This document shows positions 17,174 through 28,350 of a DNA stretch of 61,053 bases, in pieces. Made by a program: the position numbers and the translations under genes. This DNA is from BOKV01 sp041739225 (GTDB lineage Bacteria > Pseudomonadota > Alphaproteobacteria > Rhizobiales > Rhizobiaceae), in contig JBGSOG010000105.1 of the NCBI GenBank assembly GCA_041739225.1, positions 1 to 61,053 on the forward strand, given 5' to 3'. The notes beneath the pieces are model-generated. The model saw only the letters and a list, made by a program, of their open reading frames with translations. It was not told the origin of the DNA and did no database searches. How positions within the stretch are numbered: position 1 is the stretch's first letter; each line of letters starts with the position of its first letter.

Positions 17174-17983
17174 TTAGTGGAAGGAATAACGAAGACCAGC
17201 GCGGAATGCGTGGATCTTGATGTCGTCATTGAAGCCCTGCTGTCCCGAGAAGGCGCTGCCGGATTCAAAGCCGAACATGCGGCCCCCTTCAATGTGGGTG
17301 AGGGTGTAGCCGGCGTCGAGTTTGAGGTTTGCCGACAGGTCGTAGCTGACACCGGCATGCAGGGCGTAGGCGAAATGCAGGTCGGAATAGCCGCCATGTA
17401 CGCTGTCAGCCTCAACCCAGGCAGCACAGTTGGCGACGCAGGTTTCGTCATTCGTCAACTCACCCCAGTGAACCATCGCGCCACCGATACCGGCACCGAC
17501 ATACGGGGTGAAGCCGCTGAAATTGCCCAGATCAACATATGCGTTTGCAAGCAAAGTGGTAATGTTGACATCCGAAGTATCGACGTAGTCGCAGATTTCG
17601 CCGCCGCCATTGTTGGTGCAGGCGGCCCCGGTTGCCGATGACCCGTTGAAGTCGGTATTGAGAAAATGGTTCGCGGTCAGGTCGACGCGGAACCAGTCGG
17701 TTGCCTGGTAACCGATACCGCCGCCAATCATCCAGCTGGATGAAATATCGTGGCTCTCGAACGAACCGGTCAGGGATGGACTGCCCTGGTAATATTCAAC
17801 GCCGCCTGTGTGGATCTTGGCATAGCCGATGTCGCCACGCAGGTACCAGCCACCCCCGCTGTGTGCCACGACTTCCGGCGGCGCTTCGTATACCGGTGGC
17901 TCTACAATGTCGGCTGCAAATGCTGACACCGACGAAATCGAGAGAAGCATGGCGCCGAGGCCGATGTTCTTCATAATACGCAT
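17174..17983 (-). CDS. Outer-membrane beta-barrel protein, Omp25-like
   Basis: ATG 17983 has AGGAAAGGA upstream and begins a signal peptide ending near SAFAAD. The 269-residue protein contains GGGWYLRGDIGYAKI, PYVGAGIGGA and the C-terminal FRAGLRYSFH, an eight-stranded porin-like barrel of the Omp25/Omp31 kind abundant in rhizobial outer membranes. It resembles the tandem downstream gene in motif order but diverges in loops. A perfect CtrA box lies 74-88 bases upstream, so cell-cycle control is likely (see findings). Confidence 0.9.
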   Translation of the reverse strand: MRIMKNIGLGAMLLSISSVSAFAADIVEPPVYEAPPEVVAHSGGGWYLRGDIGYAKIHTGGVEYYQGSPSLTGSFESHDISSSWMIGGGIGYQATDWFRVDLTANHFLNTDFNGSSATGAACTNNGGGEICDYVDTSDVNITTLLANAYVDLGNFSGFTPYVGAGIGGAMVHWGELTNDETCVANCAAWVEADSVHGGYSDLHFAYALHAGVSYDLSANLKLDAGYTLTHIEGGRMFGFESGSAFSGQQGFNDDIKIHAFRAGLRYSFH

Positions 17984-18056
17984 ATCCGTTTCCTTTCCTC
18001 GACCCCTGAACACAAGGTCTTGCATGGCGGTTGAAACGGATAGTGCCGTTGAATGG

Positions 18057-18071
18057 TTAAGGCGGGCTTAA
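18057..18071 (-). promoter_or_regulatory. CtrA-type box TTAA-N7-TTAA
   Basis: TTAA GGCGGGC TTAA, extended to the inverted repeat GGTTAAG/CTTAACC. It exactly matches the CtrA recognition consensus and sits upstream of the Omp25-like gene. A second TTAAC-rich stretch follows at about 18081-18105. Confidence 0.6.
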
Positions 18072-18183
18072 CCTCGTTTTTTAACCTTGATTTTATTGGT
18101 TAACAACTTTCTAACGCATCGAAAGCCGCAAACAAAAGCATCTGCACAAATGCAGGCACCATGCGAATTATTCGAATGTCAGC

Positions 18184-19527
18184 TTACGCCGCGCGGGCAA
18201 CTGCACCGGCAATTTCGTTGACCACCCGCTCGACCATCGAGTGATCATCGCCCTCCGCCATGATCCGGATGAGAGGCTCAGTACCTGAAGGACGGATGAC
18301 AAGCCGGCCGGAATTTCCGAGCATTGCGGTCGCGTCGGCAATGGCCTGCTTTACCTTTTCATCGTCGAGTGGCTTGCCGTTGGAATAACGCACATTCTTC
18401 AGGATTTGCGGCACGGGTTCAAACCGACGGCAGACCTCACTTACCGGGCGCCCGGACAGGCGCACAACGGCCAGCACTTGTAGGGCTGCAATCAGCCCGT
18501 CTCCGGTGGTCGAGAAATCCGACAGCACGACATGGCCCGATTGTTCCCCGCCCACATTGTAGCCATGCGAGCGCATGTGCTCGACAACGTAGCGATCGCC
18601 GACTTTGGTGCGCGCCAGATTGAGGCCGATGCCGCCGAGATAGCGCTCCAGGCCGAGGTTCGACATGACGGTGGCCACGATGCCGCCGCCGGTCAGTTTG
18701 TCCATGGACTTCCAGTATTCGGCGATCACCGCCATGATCTGGTCGCCATCAACCTCGTGTGCCTGTTCGTCAATGACAATCACCCGGTCGGCATCACCAT
18801 CAAGGGCAATTCCGATGTCTGCGCGGGTTTCGTGCACACGGCGTTTCAGCGCTTCCGTGCTGGTTGATCCGCAATCCAGATTGATGTTGAAGCCGTTCGG
18901 CTCGTCACCAATGGCGATGACGTCGGCACCGAGTTCCCACAGGGCCTCCGGCGCAACTTTGTAGGCGGCACCATTGGCGCAATCGACCACGATGCGCAGG
19001 CCTTCCAGCGAAAGTTCACGCGGCAAGGTACGCTTGGCTGATTCAACATAGCGGTCACGCACGCCATCAACACGGGTGGCGCGGCCGATTTTTTCGGCTG
19101 CAGCAAGTTCTTTCGACAAGTCGCGGTCGATCAGTTCCTCGATGTGAAGTTCGATTTCGTCGGAGAGTTTGTAGCCATCGGGGCCGAACAGCTTGATGCC
19201 ATTGTCCTGATAGGGATTGTGCGAAGCGGAGATCATGACCCCGATATCAGCCCGCATGGATCGCGTCAGCATCGCCACAGCCGGAGTCGGCACCGGGCCG
19301 AGCTGGAAGACATCCATCCCTGCTGCTGTGAAGCCCGCAACCAGTGCATTCTCGATCATGTAACCGGAGAGCCGCGTATCCTTGCCGACCACCACCCGGT
19401 GGCGGTGGTTGCCGCGCTTGAAGGCAACTCCGGCTGCCATGCCAACCTTCATGGCAATCTCTGCCGTCATGGGTGCAGTGTTTGCTTTGCCCCGGATTCC
19501 GTCGGTACCAAAATAATTGCGTTTCAT
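18184..19527 (-). CDS. glmM: Phosphoglucosamine mutase
   Basis: The 447-residue enzyme isomerises glucosamine-6-phosphate to glucosamine-1-phosphate for UDP-GlcNAc, hence peptidoglycan and LPS. The phosphoserine loop SASHNP is at residues 100-105 (catalytic Ser102), the metal site DGDADR is mid-protein and the substrate loop RPSGTEP is near the C-terminus. ATG 19527 gives the canonical MKRNYFGTDGIRG start. It is the last gene of the minus-strand tol-tilS-ftsH-glmM block, but a terminator separates it from ftsH. Confidence 0.97.
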   Translation of the reverse strand: MKRNYFGTDGIRGKANTAPMTAEIAMKVGMAAGVAFKRGNHRHRVVVGKDTRLSGYMIENALVAGFTAAGMDVFQLGPVPTPAVAMLTRSMRADIGVMISASHNPYQDNGIKLFGPDGYKLSDEIELHIEELIDRDLSKELAAAEKIGRATRVDGVRDRYVESAKRTLPRELSLEGLRIVVDCANGAAYKVAPEALWELGADVIAIGDEPNGFNINLDCGSTSTEALKRRVHETRADIGIALDGDADRVIVIDEQAHEVDGDQIMAVIAEYWKSMDKLTGGGIVATVMSNLGLERYLGGIGLNLARTKVGDRYVVEHMRSHGYNVGGEQSGHVVLSDFSTTGDGLIAALQVLAVVRLSGRPVSEVCRRFEPVPQILKNVRYSNGKPLDDEKVKQAIADATAMLGNSGRLVIRPSGTEPLIRIMAEGDDHSMVERVVNEIAGAVARAA

Positions 19528-19675
19528 GAAAACACCGTCCCCAAAAATGACTGGCACGCGCCCAGACTGCCGCCCCGCGCAAATGCCCGCGCAACTGCAT
19601 GCCACAAACCGCTGCGCCGGGCAGATAACATTACATTCTTAATTGTTACAGAAGGCTTCGGCCTGAGGGGCTACC

Positions 19676-19705
19676 AAATAAAAAACCCCGGCATTGCTGC
19701 CGGGG
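19676..19705 (-). terminator. Intrinsic terminator of ftsH
   Basis: CCCCGGCA / TGCCGGGG (8 bp, loop of four) followed on the minus strand by TTTTTTATTT. It lies 25 bases after the ftsH stop. Confidence 0.92.
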
Positions 19706-19730
19706 CTTTTTGATTTTCAGGTGAGACTGA

Positions 19731-21653
<1,923 letters not shown>

Positions 21654-21745
21654 CTCGTTTTCCCGGGAGGAATTCCCCTCCCCCTGTGGGCTTCACCGCA
21701 GGACTCTCCTGCGACCTTAACCCTTAGTCCAGTTCTTCTTGTTGG

Positions 21746-21776
21746 TAAGATAGGTCTTGCCAGCCCCGCTGCCAAG
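21746..21776 (-). promoter_or_regulatory. RpoH-type heat-shock promoter for ftsH
   Basis: Minus-strand CTTG (21776-21773), an 18-base spacer, then CCTATCTTA (21754-21746). This agrees with the alphaproteobacterial RpoH consensus CTTG-N17/18-CYTATNT. It would give a leader of about 85 bases before ftsH. Confidence 0.65.
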
Positions 21777-21929
21777 CACTCACCGCGCAATTTGAACCAT
21801 GGTTGCGGCAAAATGTTGCGCTACAGTGAAAATTGCATGGATTGTTTCTGCATTCAGTCCACTTTGGCGCACCAGGTTTCCCTCGTTTGCGCAATTTGGC
21901 GTGGCTTTCGTGACCGAAAACTTCAGGCC

Positions 21930-23261
21930 TTACGTTTTTGGCAACAGAAATGCCCGGCGCGCCAATTCCATGCCACGAAGCCATTCCAACAGCGGAAAAT
22001 CGGCTTCCGGACAAAAACTCTCGATTGCTTGCGCCGTCAATCGCGCATGCACTTGCGGCGGTTGGCCCTCGACATCAATGAGTGGCAAATATTGCCTGCC
22101 ATCAGCCGTGCGGATAACAGCCGATGAATGCAACGCCGCCCTTGGTTTCCCCGGCAGCAAAGACTTTCGTGCCGTCTCGATTGCGGCAAGACCTGAGCGG
22201 GTGACCGGCGCGACGTGAATGCGCCCACGGCTGCCATTGGCAATCTCCAGCCTTCCGTCCCAAAGCATGGTCTCGCCAGCTTCGATGAATGCCGAATCGA
22301 TATTGCGCGCCTCACGGAAAAACCGAAGGCCACTTCCCTCGCGCTCGATGATCACGCCGGCAAGGTTCATGCGCTGCGTGTCGCCGCCGGCAAAACCTGC
22401 GATCATGGCCTCGACTTGCAGCCGCGATGCCAATTGTTCGCCCCCTCCGCCCACTGCCAGCAAGACCTGCATGGTATGCACAAGTACCGGCAACGGCGCA
22501 GCCAACGCGACATCCAGCTCAAAACGGAAAACCGGCCCAGGCTTGACGCTTGCCAGATGTGACAGGAGATTGGCTGTATCCTGTGCCAGCAGGCCGCGCC
22601 AACGCCGCATCACAATGGCAAAGCTGTTCAATTGACCGGATAATTCAGGATCTACGGCCAGTTCGCGCCGCACCCGGACACGCTCATAGGACGGGTCGTC
22701 ATTGCTGGGATCTTCGATATGGCTTTGCGGGAAAGTTGCAAGAAAGGAACGCAATTGTGACCGTGTGTGGCCAAGCAGCGGCCGGGCAAGCATCGTGCCA
22801 CCCGGCAAGACGCTGATGCGTGCCATCCCGGCAAGGCCCCGGCCCAGATTTCGCTGGCCACCCCGTCGTGCGCGCATCAAAACGGTCTCGGCCTGGTCGT
22901 CCCCGGTGTGACCGGTCAGGACCAGATCAGCACCGATTTCCAGGGCAAAATCTTCAATCAAGGCATAACGGGCGTTGCGGGCAGCTTCAGATATGCCGGT
23001 CGGTGGCTTCAGCCCTTCCCAGGCCAAAGTCGTGTGGTCGATACCCAAGCCTTCACAAACAGCTGCAACGAAAGCAGCCTCTGCCGCCGCCTCAGGACGC
23101 AATCCATGGTCTATCGTCACCGCATGCAGCGTCACGTCACGTTTCTGTGCCCAGACATTGGCCAACAAAAGCAGGGCCATTGAATCGCTGCCGCCCGAAA
23201 CCGCCACCAGAACGATCCCTTGCGGATCGAGCCCTTCAAAGACTTTGACGGCATCGGGCAT
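21930..23261 (-). CDS. tilS: tRNA(Ile)-lysidine synthase
   Basis: The 443-residue ATP-dependent enzyme attaches lysine to C34 of the CAU-anticodon isoleucine tRNA. The PP-loop VAVSGGSDSMALLLL is near residue 20, followed by IDHGLRPEA and TGHTGDDQAETVLMR. ATG 23261 is the first ATG of the conserved domain; a TTG overlapping the cpoB stop (23279) is an alternative start. The 14-base gap to cpoB implies cotranscription. The C-terminal half is divergent, as is usual for TilS. Confidence 0.95.
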   Translation of the reverse strand: MPDAVKVFEGLDPQGIVLVAVSGGSDSMALLLLANVWAQKRDVTLHAVTIDHGLRPEAAAEAAFVAAVCEGLGIDHTTLAWEGLKPPTGISEAARNARYALIEDFALEIGADLVLTGHTGDDQAETVLMRARRGGQRNLGRGLAGMARISVLPGGTMLARPLLGHTRSQLRSFLATFPQSHIEDPSNDDPSYERVRVRRELAVDPELSGQLNSFAIVMRRWRGLLAQDTANLLSHLASVKPGPVFRFELDVALAAPLPVLVHTMQVLLAVGGGGEQLASRLQVEAMIAGFAGGDTQRMNLAGVIIEREGSGLRFFREARNIDSAFIEAGETMLWDGRLEIANGSRGRIHVAPVTRSGLAAIETARKSLLPGKPRAALHSSAVIRTADGRQYLPLIDVEGQPPQVHARLTAQAIESFCPEADFPLLEWLRGMELARRAFLLPKT

Positions 23262-23275
23262 GCTTTGCGTCGGGT

Positions 23276-24424
23276 TCAATTGGGCGAACAATTTGCAGCC
23301 TTTTGCTCGGCTGCGACCTTGGCGCGAACCGCATTTGAGAGACTTGGGTATTTTTTTGGAACCTCGGCAAAGGTCGCGCATGCAAGTTCGCGCTGGTTCA
23401 TGCCGGCAAGCGAAACTCCCAGCTTGAGCAGGTTTTGTGGTCCCATGCGGCTCTTGGGATATTTCTTGTGTCCGTCCAGGAAGATTTTTGCCGATTCTTC
23501 ATAGCGGCCCTGCGCAAAAACACTTTCACCAAGCCAAAAGCTGGCTTCTCCCATTCTCGGGCTGTCAGCATGCGCGCTGGCAAACTGGCGAAATGCGGTT
23601 TCGGCCTGTTTGTAATCACCCGACTGCACATGGCCATAGCCCGCCTCGTACAAGGCATCTGGATCGGTTGGCAATTGCAGCGATGCGACCGGTCCACCTT
23701 CAACAACCGGTCCACTTTCGACAACCGTTCCCGCTTGCGGCAAAGCTCCGCCCGGTGCAGGCAAGTCGCCTCCCTGGACGGGTGCCGACAGGTCAATCGG
23801 AGCGCCAGGCGCCGCCTCGATGACATTGCCATTCTGGTCAAATTTCAATGTACCCAGCGTTTGCGGCTGAAGCACATTCGTGTCCGGCACGATTGGCGGA
23901 CCTTCGTACACCTCGACACCGTCTATGGTTCGCCGGGGTTTTTGCGGCTCCAGCGATGGAAGTTCTGCAATGATGTTGCCGTCCGAGCTCTGCGCGCCTG
24001 CGTCCTGCTCAGACGGCTGCAATTTTCCCGGCTGGGTGTCTTCCAGGGTTTGCTGGCCGGTCTTGACTTCGGGCACTTCAGCGGGTTGCTGCGCCGCAAC
24101 CGTCGTGTCGTCCTTCTGCGGCAGTGCACCGCGTTTTCCACCCTCCAGTTCCTGGAAGCGAAATTCATTGTCTTCCTGCATTTTGCGAAGTTGCTCCTGC
24201 ATTTGCAGCAACTGGAATGTCAGCTCTTCCACACGCCCGTTCAGGTCGCGGATTTGCTCCTGCAACTGGATGACCTGACCTGGGTCGGACTGTACCAGCA
24301 ACGGGGTTGCTCTTGTAACGGCAAGCTGCGGTCGCAGGGCCATGCCAACTGCGGCCGCCTCGCCGATACCAAATGCCATTCCTGCAACAAACAGGCTGGC
24401 CAAAAATCTGATGCGTCGTTTCAT
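23276..24424 (-). CDS. cpoB: Cell division coordinator CpoB / YbgF, periplasmic TPR protein
   Basis: ATG 24424 starts a signal peptide (MKRRIRFLASLFVAG). The 382-residue protein has a coiled coil at about 45-95 (IQLQEQIRDLNGRVEELTF), a Pro/Gln-rich linker of about 150 residues with GPVVEGGPVA-like repeats, and a C-terminal TPR domain (YEAGYGHVQSGDYKQAETAFRQF). CpoB links peptidoglycan synthesis to Tol-driven outer-membrane constriction. A terminator and 258 bases separate it from pal, so it probably has its own promoter and leads into tilS. Confidence 0.93.
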   Translation of the reverse strand: MKRRIRFLASLFVAGMAFGIGEAAAVGMALRPQLAVTRATPLLVQSDPGQVIQLQEQIRDLNGRVEELTFQLLQMQEQLRKMQEDNEFRFQELEGGKRGALPQKDDTTVAAQQPAEVPEVKTGQQTLEDTQPGKLQPSEQDAGAQSSDGNIIAELPSLEPQKPRRTIDGVEVYEGPPIVPDTNVLQPQTLGTLKFDQNGNVIEAAPGAPIDLSAPVQGGDLPAPGGALPQAGTVVESGPVVEGGPVASLQLPTDPDALYEAGYGHVQSGDYKQAETAFRQFASAHADSPRMGEASFWLGESVFAQGRYEESAKIFLDGHKKYPKSRMGPQNLLKLGVSLAGMNQRELACATFAEVPKKYPSLSNAVRAKVAAEQKAANCSPN

Positions 24425-24620
24425 GAAGTTTTTTCTCTGGATTGGGTGTGGTTGTTCAACAAGCAATTTTTCAGGCAAAAGCGGCAAGGCTGTTTTGAAT
24501 GCACCGTGATGGCCACACCGTCAGCTGGATTGGCGTTCCCATGGACAAAACCTTTTTTAGACCAAGCAACAAGAGTTCGGCCAAATTTTGATGTCAATCA
24601 GGCAACAAATCCTGCAATTT

Positions 24621-24655
24621 TGAAAAGAAAAAAGGGCGGCCATGCAGCCACCCTT
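24621..24655 (-). terminator. Intrinsic terminator after pal
   Basis: On the minus strand AAGGGTGGC / GCCGCCCTT (9 bp with one G-U pair, loop TGCATG) is followed by TTTTTTCTTTT. It lies 27 bases after the pal stop and separates tolQRAB-pal from cpoB. Confidence 0.85.
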
Positions 24656-24682
24656 CAAACTTCTTGTCAAAGCATTGTCTGC

Positions 24683-25183
24683 TCAGCCGGTTGGAGCGGC
24701 CAGCAACGTGACCGCACGGCGGTTCTGCGACCAGCAGGAAATGTCGTCACACACTGCCACCGGACGTTCTTTGCCGTACGAAATCGTGCGAATACGGTTG
24801 GCCGGAACACCGCGAGAAGCAAGATATGCCCGGGTTGCCGCCGCACGGCGGGCGCCGAGGGCAATGTTGTATTCGCGGGTGCCACGTTCGTCGGCATGGC
24901 CTTCGACAGTCACCGGGTAATTGGTGTAGCGGGCCAGCCATGCGGCTTGCTTGTCCAGCGTCTGCTGTGCGGTGGCAGTGAGCGAGGATGAGTCCGTTTC
25001 AAAGAACACCCGGTCGCCGACATTGACGGTAAAGTCCTGCTGCGAACCCGGCGTTGCGCCATTGAGGCCAAGCCCGGAAGCGTTGTCAGGAAGGTTGTTC
25101 TTCGGTTTGCAGCCTGCAACGGCCAGCATGATTGCAATCGCGACGATCGCAGGTGATTTCAGCAAAGACCGTGCATCACGCAT
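24683..25183 (-). CDS. pal: Peptidoglycan-associated lipoprotein Pal
   Basis: The 166-residue lipoprotein has a type II signal with lipobox LAVAGC (Cys near residue 25) and an OmpA-like C-terminal domain with VEGHADERGTREYN, which binds diaminopimelate in peptidoglycan. Pal tethers the outer membrane to the wall and interacts with TolB. It lies 200 bases from tolB on the same strand. Confidence 0.97.
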   Translation of the reverse strand: MRDARSLLKSPAIVAIAIMLAVAGCKPKNNLPDNASGLGLNGATPGSQQDFTVNVGDRVFFETDSSSLTATAQQTLDKQAAWLARYTNYPVTVEGHADERGTREYNIALGARRAAATRAYLASRGVPANRIRTISYGKERPVAVCDDISCWSQNRRAVTLLAAPTG

Positions 25184-25383
25184 CTTCAGCTACTCCTTTA
25201 ATGATTCTCTCAACGCTCCAATAACCATGACTTAGTTAAGCGCCGCCCAACGATCATGGTAAATAAAGCCCTAATTACAATTGAGTAGCGCTGTCCCTCA
25301 GCACGCCCCACCCGGCGAAAAACTGCTTGACCACGTCTTTTTGACCAAAACGGGGCAAAGCAGGCATTTTTTTGTGCACTGCA

Positions 25384-26718
25384 TCAATCCAGCAAAGGTG
25401 ACCATGCAGGGTCAGAGGCGAATCCCGATGTGGGAATGCGCCGTTCGTTGTAGCCGGTGACATCAATGGAATAGAGCGCCGGGCCACCGTTTTGGCCGGA
25501 AGTTTCGCGGAAGAACATCAGCACGCGCCCGTTTGGAGCCCAAGTCGGACCCTCATTGTGAAACCCTTCTGTCAGGATGCGCTCGCCCGCTCCATCCGGC
25601 TTCATCACCCCGATTGCAAATTGCCCGCCGCTCTGCTTGGTAAATGCGATGTAGTCGCCTTTTGGCGACCAGACCGGCGTACCATAGGAACCCTGCCCAA
25701 ACGAAATACGCTGCGGATTGGAGCCATCGGCCCCCATGATGTAAAGTTGTTGACGCCCGCCCCGGTCGGACTCGAACACGATCCGCGACCCGTCCGGCGA
25801 AAATGAAGGTGCGGTGTCAATGGCTGCCGTGTTGGTCAGGCGCGTCATCGCCCGCGAACGCAGGTCCATGGAATAGATGTTTGAATTGCCGTCTTGTTGG
25901 AGACTCAACACGATTTTCTGGCCATCTGGCGAAAAGCGTGGGGAAAAGCTCATGTTCGGCAAATTGCTGACAAGTTCCCGCTGGCCGGTTTCGATCTGCA
26001 ACAGATAGACCCGCGGATTGCCGCCTTCAAACGACATGTAGGTAATTTCCTGCCGCGTTGGTGAGAAGCGCGGTGTCAGCACCAGATCGCCACCCTTGGT
26101 GAGCGTGCGGGCGTTGGCACCGTCCTGGTCCATGATCGCCAACCGTTTGATGCGCTTGGATTTTGGTCCCTGCTCGTCGACAAACACGATGCGGGTATCA
26201 AAATAACCCTTTTCGCCCGTCAAAGCCTCGTAAATGGCATCCGCAACAATGTGCGCAACGCGCCGCCAGTTTTGCGGGCTGGTGAAGAACTGCTGCCCGA
26301 CAATCTGCTGCCCTGCAAACACGTCCCAAAGGCGGAACTCCGCCTTCAGCCTGCCATCGGGTTCTTGCGTAACCCTCCCCGTGACCAAGGCCTGCGCATT
26401 GATGATCTTCCAGTCCTCAAAACGTGGCACACCGGCGGTTCCGGTGATCTTGTCAATGAAGGCCGCCTTTTCGATGGGGCGGAAAAGGCCGGAGCTTTTG
26501 AGATCGGCCTCAACCACACCGGCGATGTTGGAGGCAACTTCGCCCCCTTCAAAATTGGTGATTGCGATCGGCAGCGGCTCGACATTGGCTTTCGACAGGT
26601 CGATCTCGACCAGCGCATGCGCTGGCTGCAGCATTGGCAAGCCTGCGGTCAACGCAAGCAATGCCACAATCGCGAGGCGTTTGAGGAAGGTCGGTTTTGC
26701 AAGGCGGATTATGGTCAT
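25384..26718 (-). CDS. tolB: Tol-Pal system periplasmic protein TolB
   Basis: The 444-residue protein has a signal peptide (ending near PAHALVEID), an N-terminal alpha/beta domain and a six-bladed beta-propeller; repeats such as FSPDGQKIVLSLQQDG, FSPDGSRIVFESDRGG and WSPKGDYIAFTKQSGG are visible. TolB shuttles between Pal and TolA. It starts 27 bases after the tolA stop. Confidence 0.97.
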   Translation of the reverse strand: MTIIRLAKPTFLKRLAIVALLALTAGLPMLQPAHALVEIDLSKANVEPLPIAITNFEGGEVASNIAGVVEADLKSSGLFRPIEKAAFIDKITGTAGVPRFEDWKIINAQALVTGRVTQEPDGRLKAEFRLWDVFAGQQIVGQQFFTSPQNWRRVAHIVADAIYEALTGEKGYFDTRIVFVDEQGPKSKRIKRLAIMDQDGANARTLTKGGDLVLTPRFSPTRQEITYMSFEGGNPRVYLLQIETGQRELVSNLPNMSFSPRFSPDGQKIVLSLQQDGNSNIYSMDLRSRAMTRLTNTAAIDTAPSFSPDGSRIVFESDRGGRQQLYIMGADGSNPQRISFGQGSYGTPVWSPKGDYIAFTKQSGGQFAIGVMKPDGAGERILTEGFHNEGPTWAPNGRVLMFFRETSGQNGGPALYSIDVTGYNERRIPTSGFASDPAWSPLLD

Positions 26719-26745
26719 GTCTTGGTCCAGGGTTGCGCGCCAAAC

Positions 26746-27816
26746 TCAAAGTTCGGCGGGTGAAAAGCGGACCCGGACATCTCTCCAGGTCTCGAATTTG
26801 TCTGCGGGAAGCACGTCGGAAAAGTCGCAATTGGCGCGATCAAGATTGCGCGCCAGACTGCTTTCGACAGCGCGCGCGTGGGCCGGGTTTTCTACCCCGG
26901 TAACGGAAATATCGACGATGTCTTCAAGAAATCCGTCCTTCGACATTTTCATCGTCATGTCGATGCGCAAGTTTTCCTGATCAACATAAGTGGGTATCGA
27001 CCAGCATTTGCCGACACGGCCCTTGAGGCCGTCATATTCACCACGTGTCAGCTCGGCGCCCGGTTTTGCCGTCGGATCGCCGACACTTGGCTTGTTGTCG
27101 GCCACGCGTTTTGCACCGCTTGCGGTGTTTTCCTGCTTGTTGAGAAGGTCGCCGATCTTGTCCGTCACATCCCCGCTTTTTTCGGTGGACGTGGCCGTCT
27201 TTTCGGTTTTCTTTTCCTCGACCTTTTTGCGCTCTTTGGTCTCGGCCGATTTCGGCTTTGGCCGGTCTGCCGGCGGCCTCGCCGGAACAGGTATCTCCTT
27301 TGCTGCATCCTGGTTTTGTTGCGGGTCCATCGGCTCCAGCTTGGTTTCCTTCAGCGGCTCCTCGACAATCGGCACCTTCGGCTCATTGAGCGCAGCTACT
27401 TCATTGGTTTCGACCGGGGTTTCCTTTTTCTCCGGTTCCTTGACCGGCACCGGCTCCACCTTCGGCGCTTTCACAACTTTTTCAGCTTCCGGCGCTGCTG
27501 AGGTTTTTTCGGTGTCCAGCGGCTTTTCGGTCACATCGCCCTTGCGGCTCTTGGGACCGTCGTCCTTGGCCTCACCAACATTCTTGGCGTCTGGCTTCAC
27601 TTCCGGCTTTGTGGTTGGCACCGGAACCGGCTTGGCCTCTACATCGGCTTTTTTCTCGCCATTTGCGCTGCTGGCATTTGGCGACAATGCTGCAAAATCC
27701 ACTTCCACGCCTGCATCCTGCATGGTCACAAGCGGCTCCGGTCCCGAAAGCGACAGAAGCGCCCAGGCAAGGATGGCTGTATGCAGTGAAGCTGAAAGGG
27801 TGACGCCGAGTTTCAT
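26746..27816 (-). CDS. tolA: Tol-Pal system protein TolA
   Basis: The 356-residue protein has an N-terminal inner-membrane anchor (residues about 5-25), a long Lys/Glu/Pro-rich middle segment (about 50-240), and a C-terminal TolA III domain containing KGRVGKCWSIPTYVD and MKMSKDGFLEDIVDISV. It spans the periplasm and transmits TolQR proton-motive work to TolB and Pal. The middle is more Pro-rich than the Ala/Lys helix of enteric TolA, as is normal in rhizobia. Confidence 0.93.
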   Translation of the reverse strand: MKLGVTLSASLHTAILAWALLSLSGPEPLVTMQDAGVEVDFAALSPNASSANGEKKADVEAKPVPVPTTKPEVKPDAKNVGEAKDDGPKSRKGDVTEKPLDTEKTSAAPEAEKVVKAPKVEPVPVKEPEKKETPVETNEVAALNEPKVPIVEEPLKETKLEPMDPQQNQDAAKEIPVPARPPADRPKPKSAETKERKKVEEKKTEKTATSTEKSGDVTDKIGDLLNKQENTASGAKRVADNKPSVGDPTAKPGAELTRGEYDGLKGRVGKCWSIPTYVDQENLRIDMTMKMSKDGFLEDIVDISVTGVENPAHARAVESSLARNLDRANCDFSDVLPADKFETWRDVRVRFSPAEL

Positions 27817-27853
27817 CGTGTCAGGCCCGTGTTGGAGCGATGGTCCCTGCCAC

Positions 27854-28309
27854 TTACCTCGCCTCCTTGGGGGTGCTTGTCAGCGTAATTTTCTTGAAGC
27901 CTGCGCCTGAAATCTCGGCCAGAACCCGGGCCACCACATCGTAGCGAACCGCAAGATCGCCGCGCAGGAATATGGTCGGCTGCTCGCCATCCTGGTTTCC
28001 GGCAATTGCCTTGAGTTTGGGCGCCACTTCCTCTGCCGCAATCTCGGTTTCCTGCAGGAAAATCTTGCCATCCTTGTCAATGGACACAGTGATCGGCTTG
28101 GTGTCGGCGCTGACTTCACCAGCCGCGGTCTTGGGCAGTTCCAGCGGGACACCGACCGTCAGCAGCGGGGCTGCGACCATGAAAATGATCAGCAGGACCA
28201 GCATGACATCGACAAACGGCGTCACGTTGATCTCGCTCATCGGCGCATGCTTGCTGCGCCCGCGTCCCCGACGGCGCTTGGAGCCGCCGGTGCTCATTGA
28301 CATTGCCAT
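27854..28309 (-). CDS. tolR: Tol-Pal system protein TolR (ExbD family)
   Basis: The 151-residue protein has a basic N-terminus, one transmembrane helix beginning INVTPFVDVMLVLLIIFMV (the Asp is the conserved proton-path residue) and a periplasmic domain ending VAVRYDVVARVLAEI-like. With TolQ it forms the proton-driven stator of the Tol motor. It lies 41 bases after tolQ and 37 before tolA. Confidence 0.96.
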   Translation of the reverse strand: MAMSMSTGGSKRRRGRGRSKHAPMSEINVTPFVDVMLVLLIIFMVAAPLLTVGVPLELPKTAAGEVSADTKPITVSIDKDGKIFLQETEIAAEEVAPKLKAIAGNQDGEQPTIFLRGDLAVRYDVVARVLAEISGAGFKKITLTSTPKEAR

Positions 28310-28350
28310 GCTGTGCCGCCGTTCAATTGGCTCGTGCTGTTGATGCCCGT

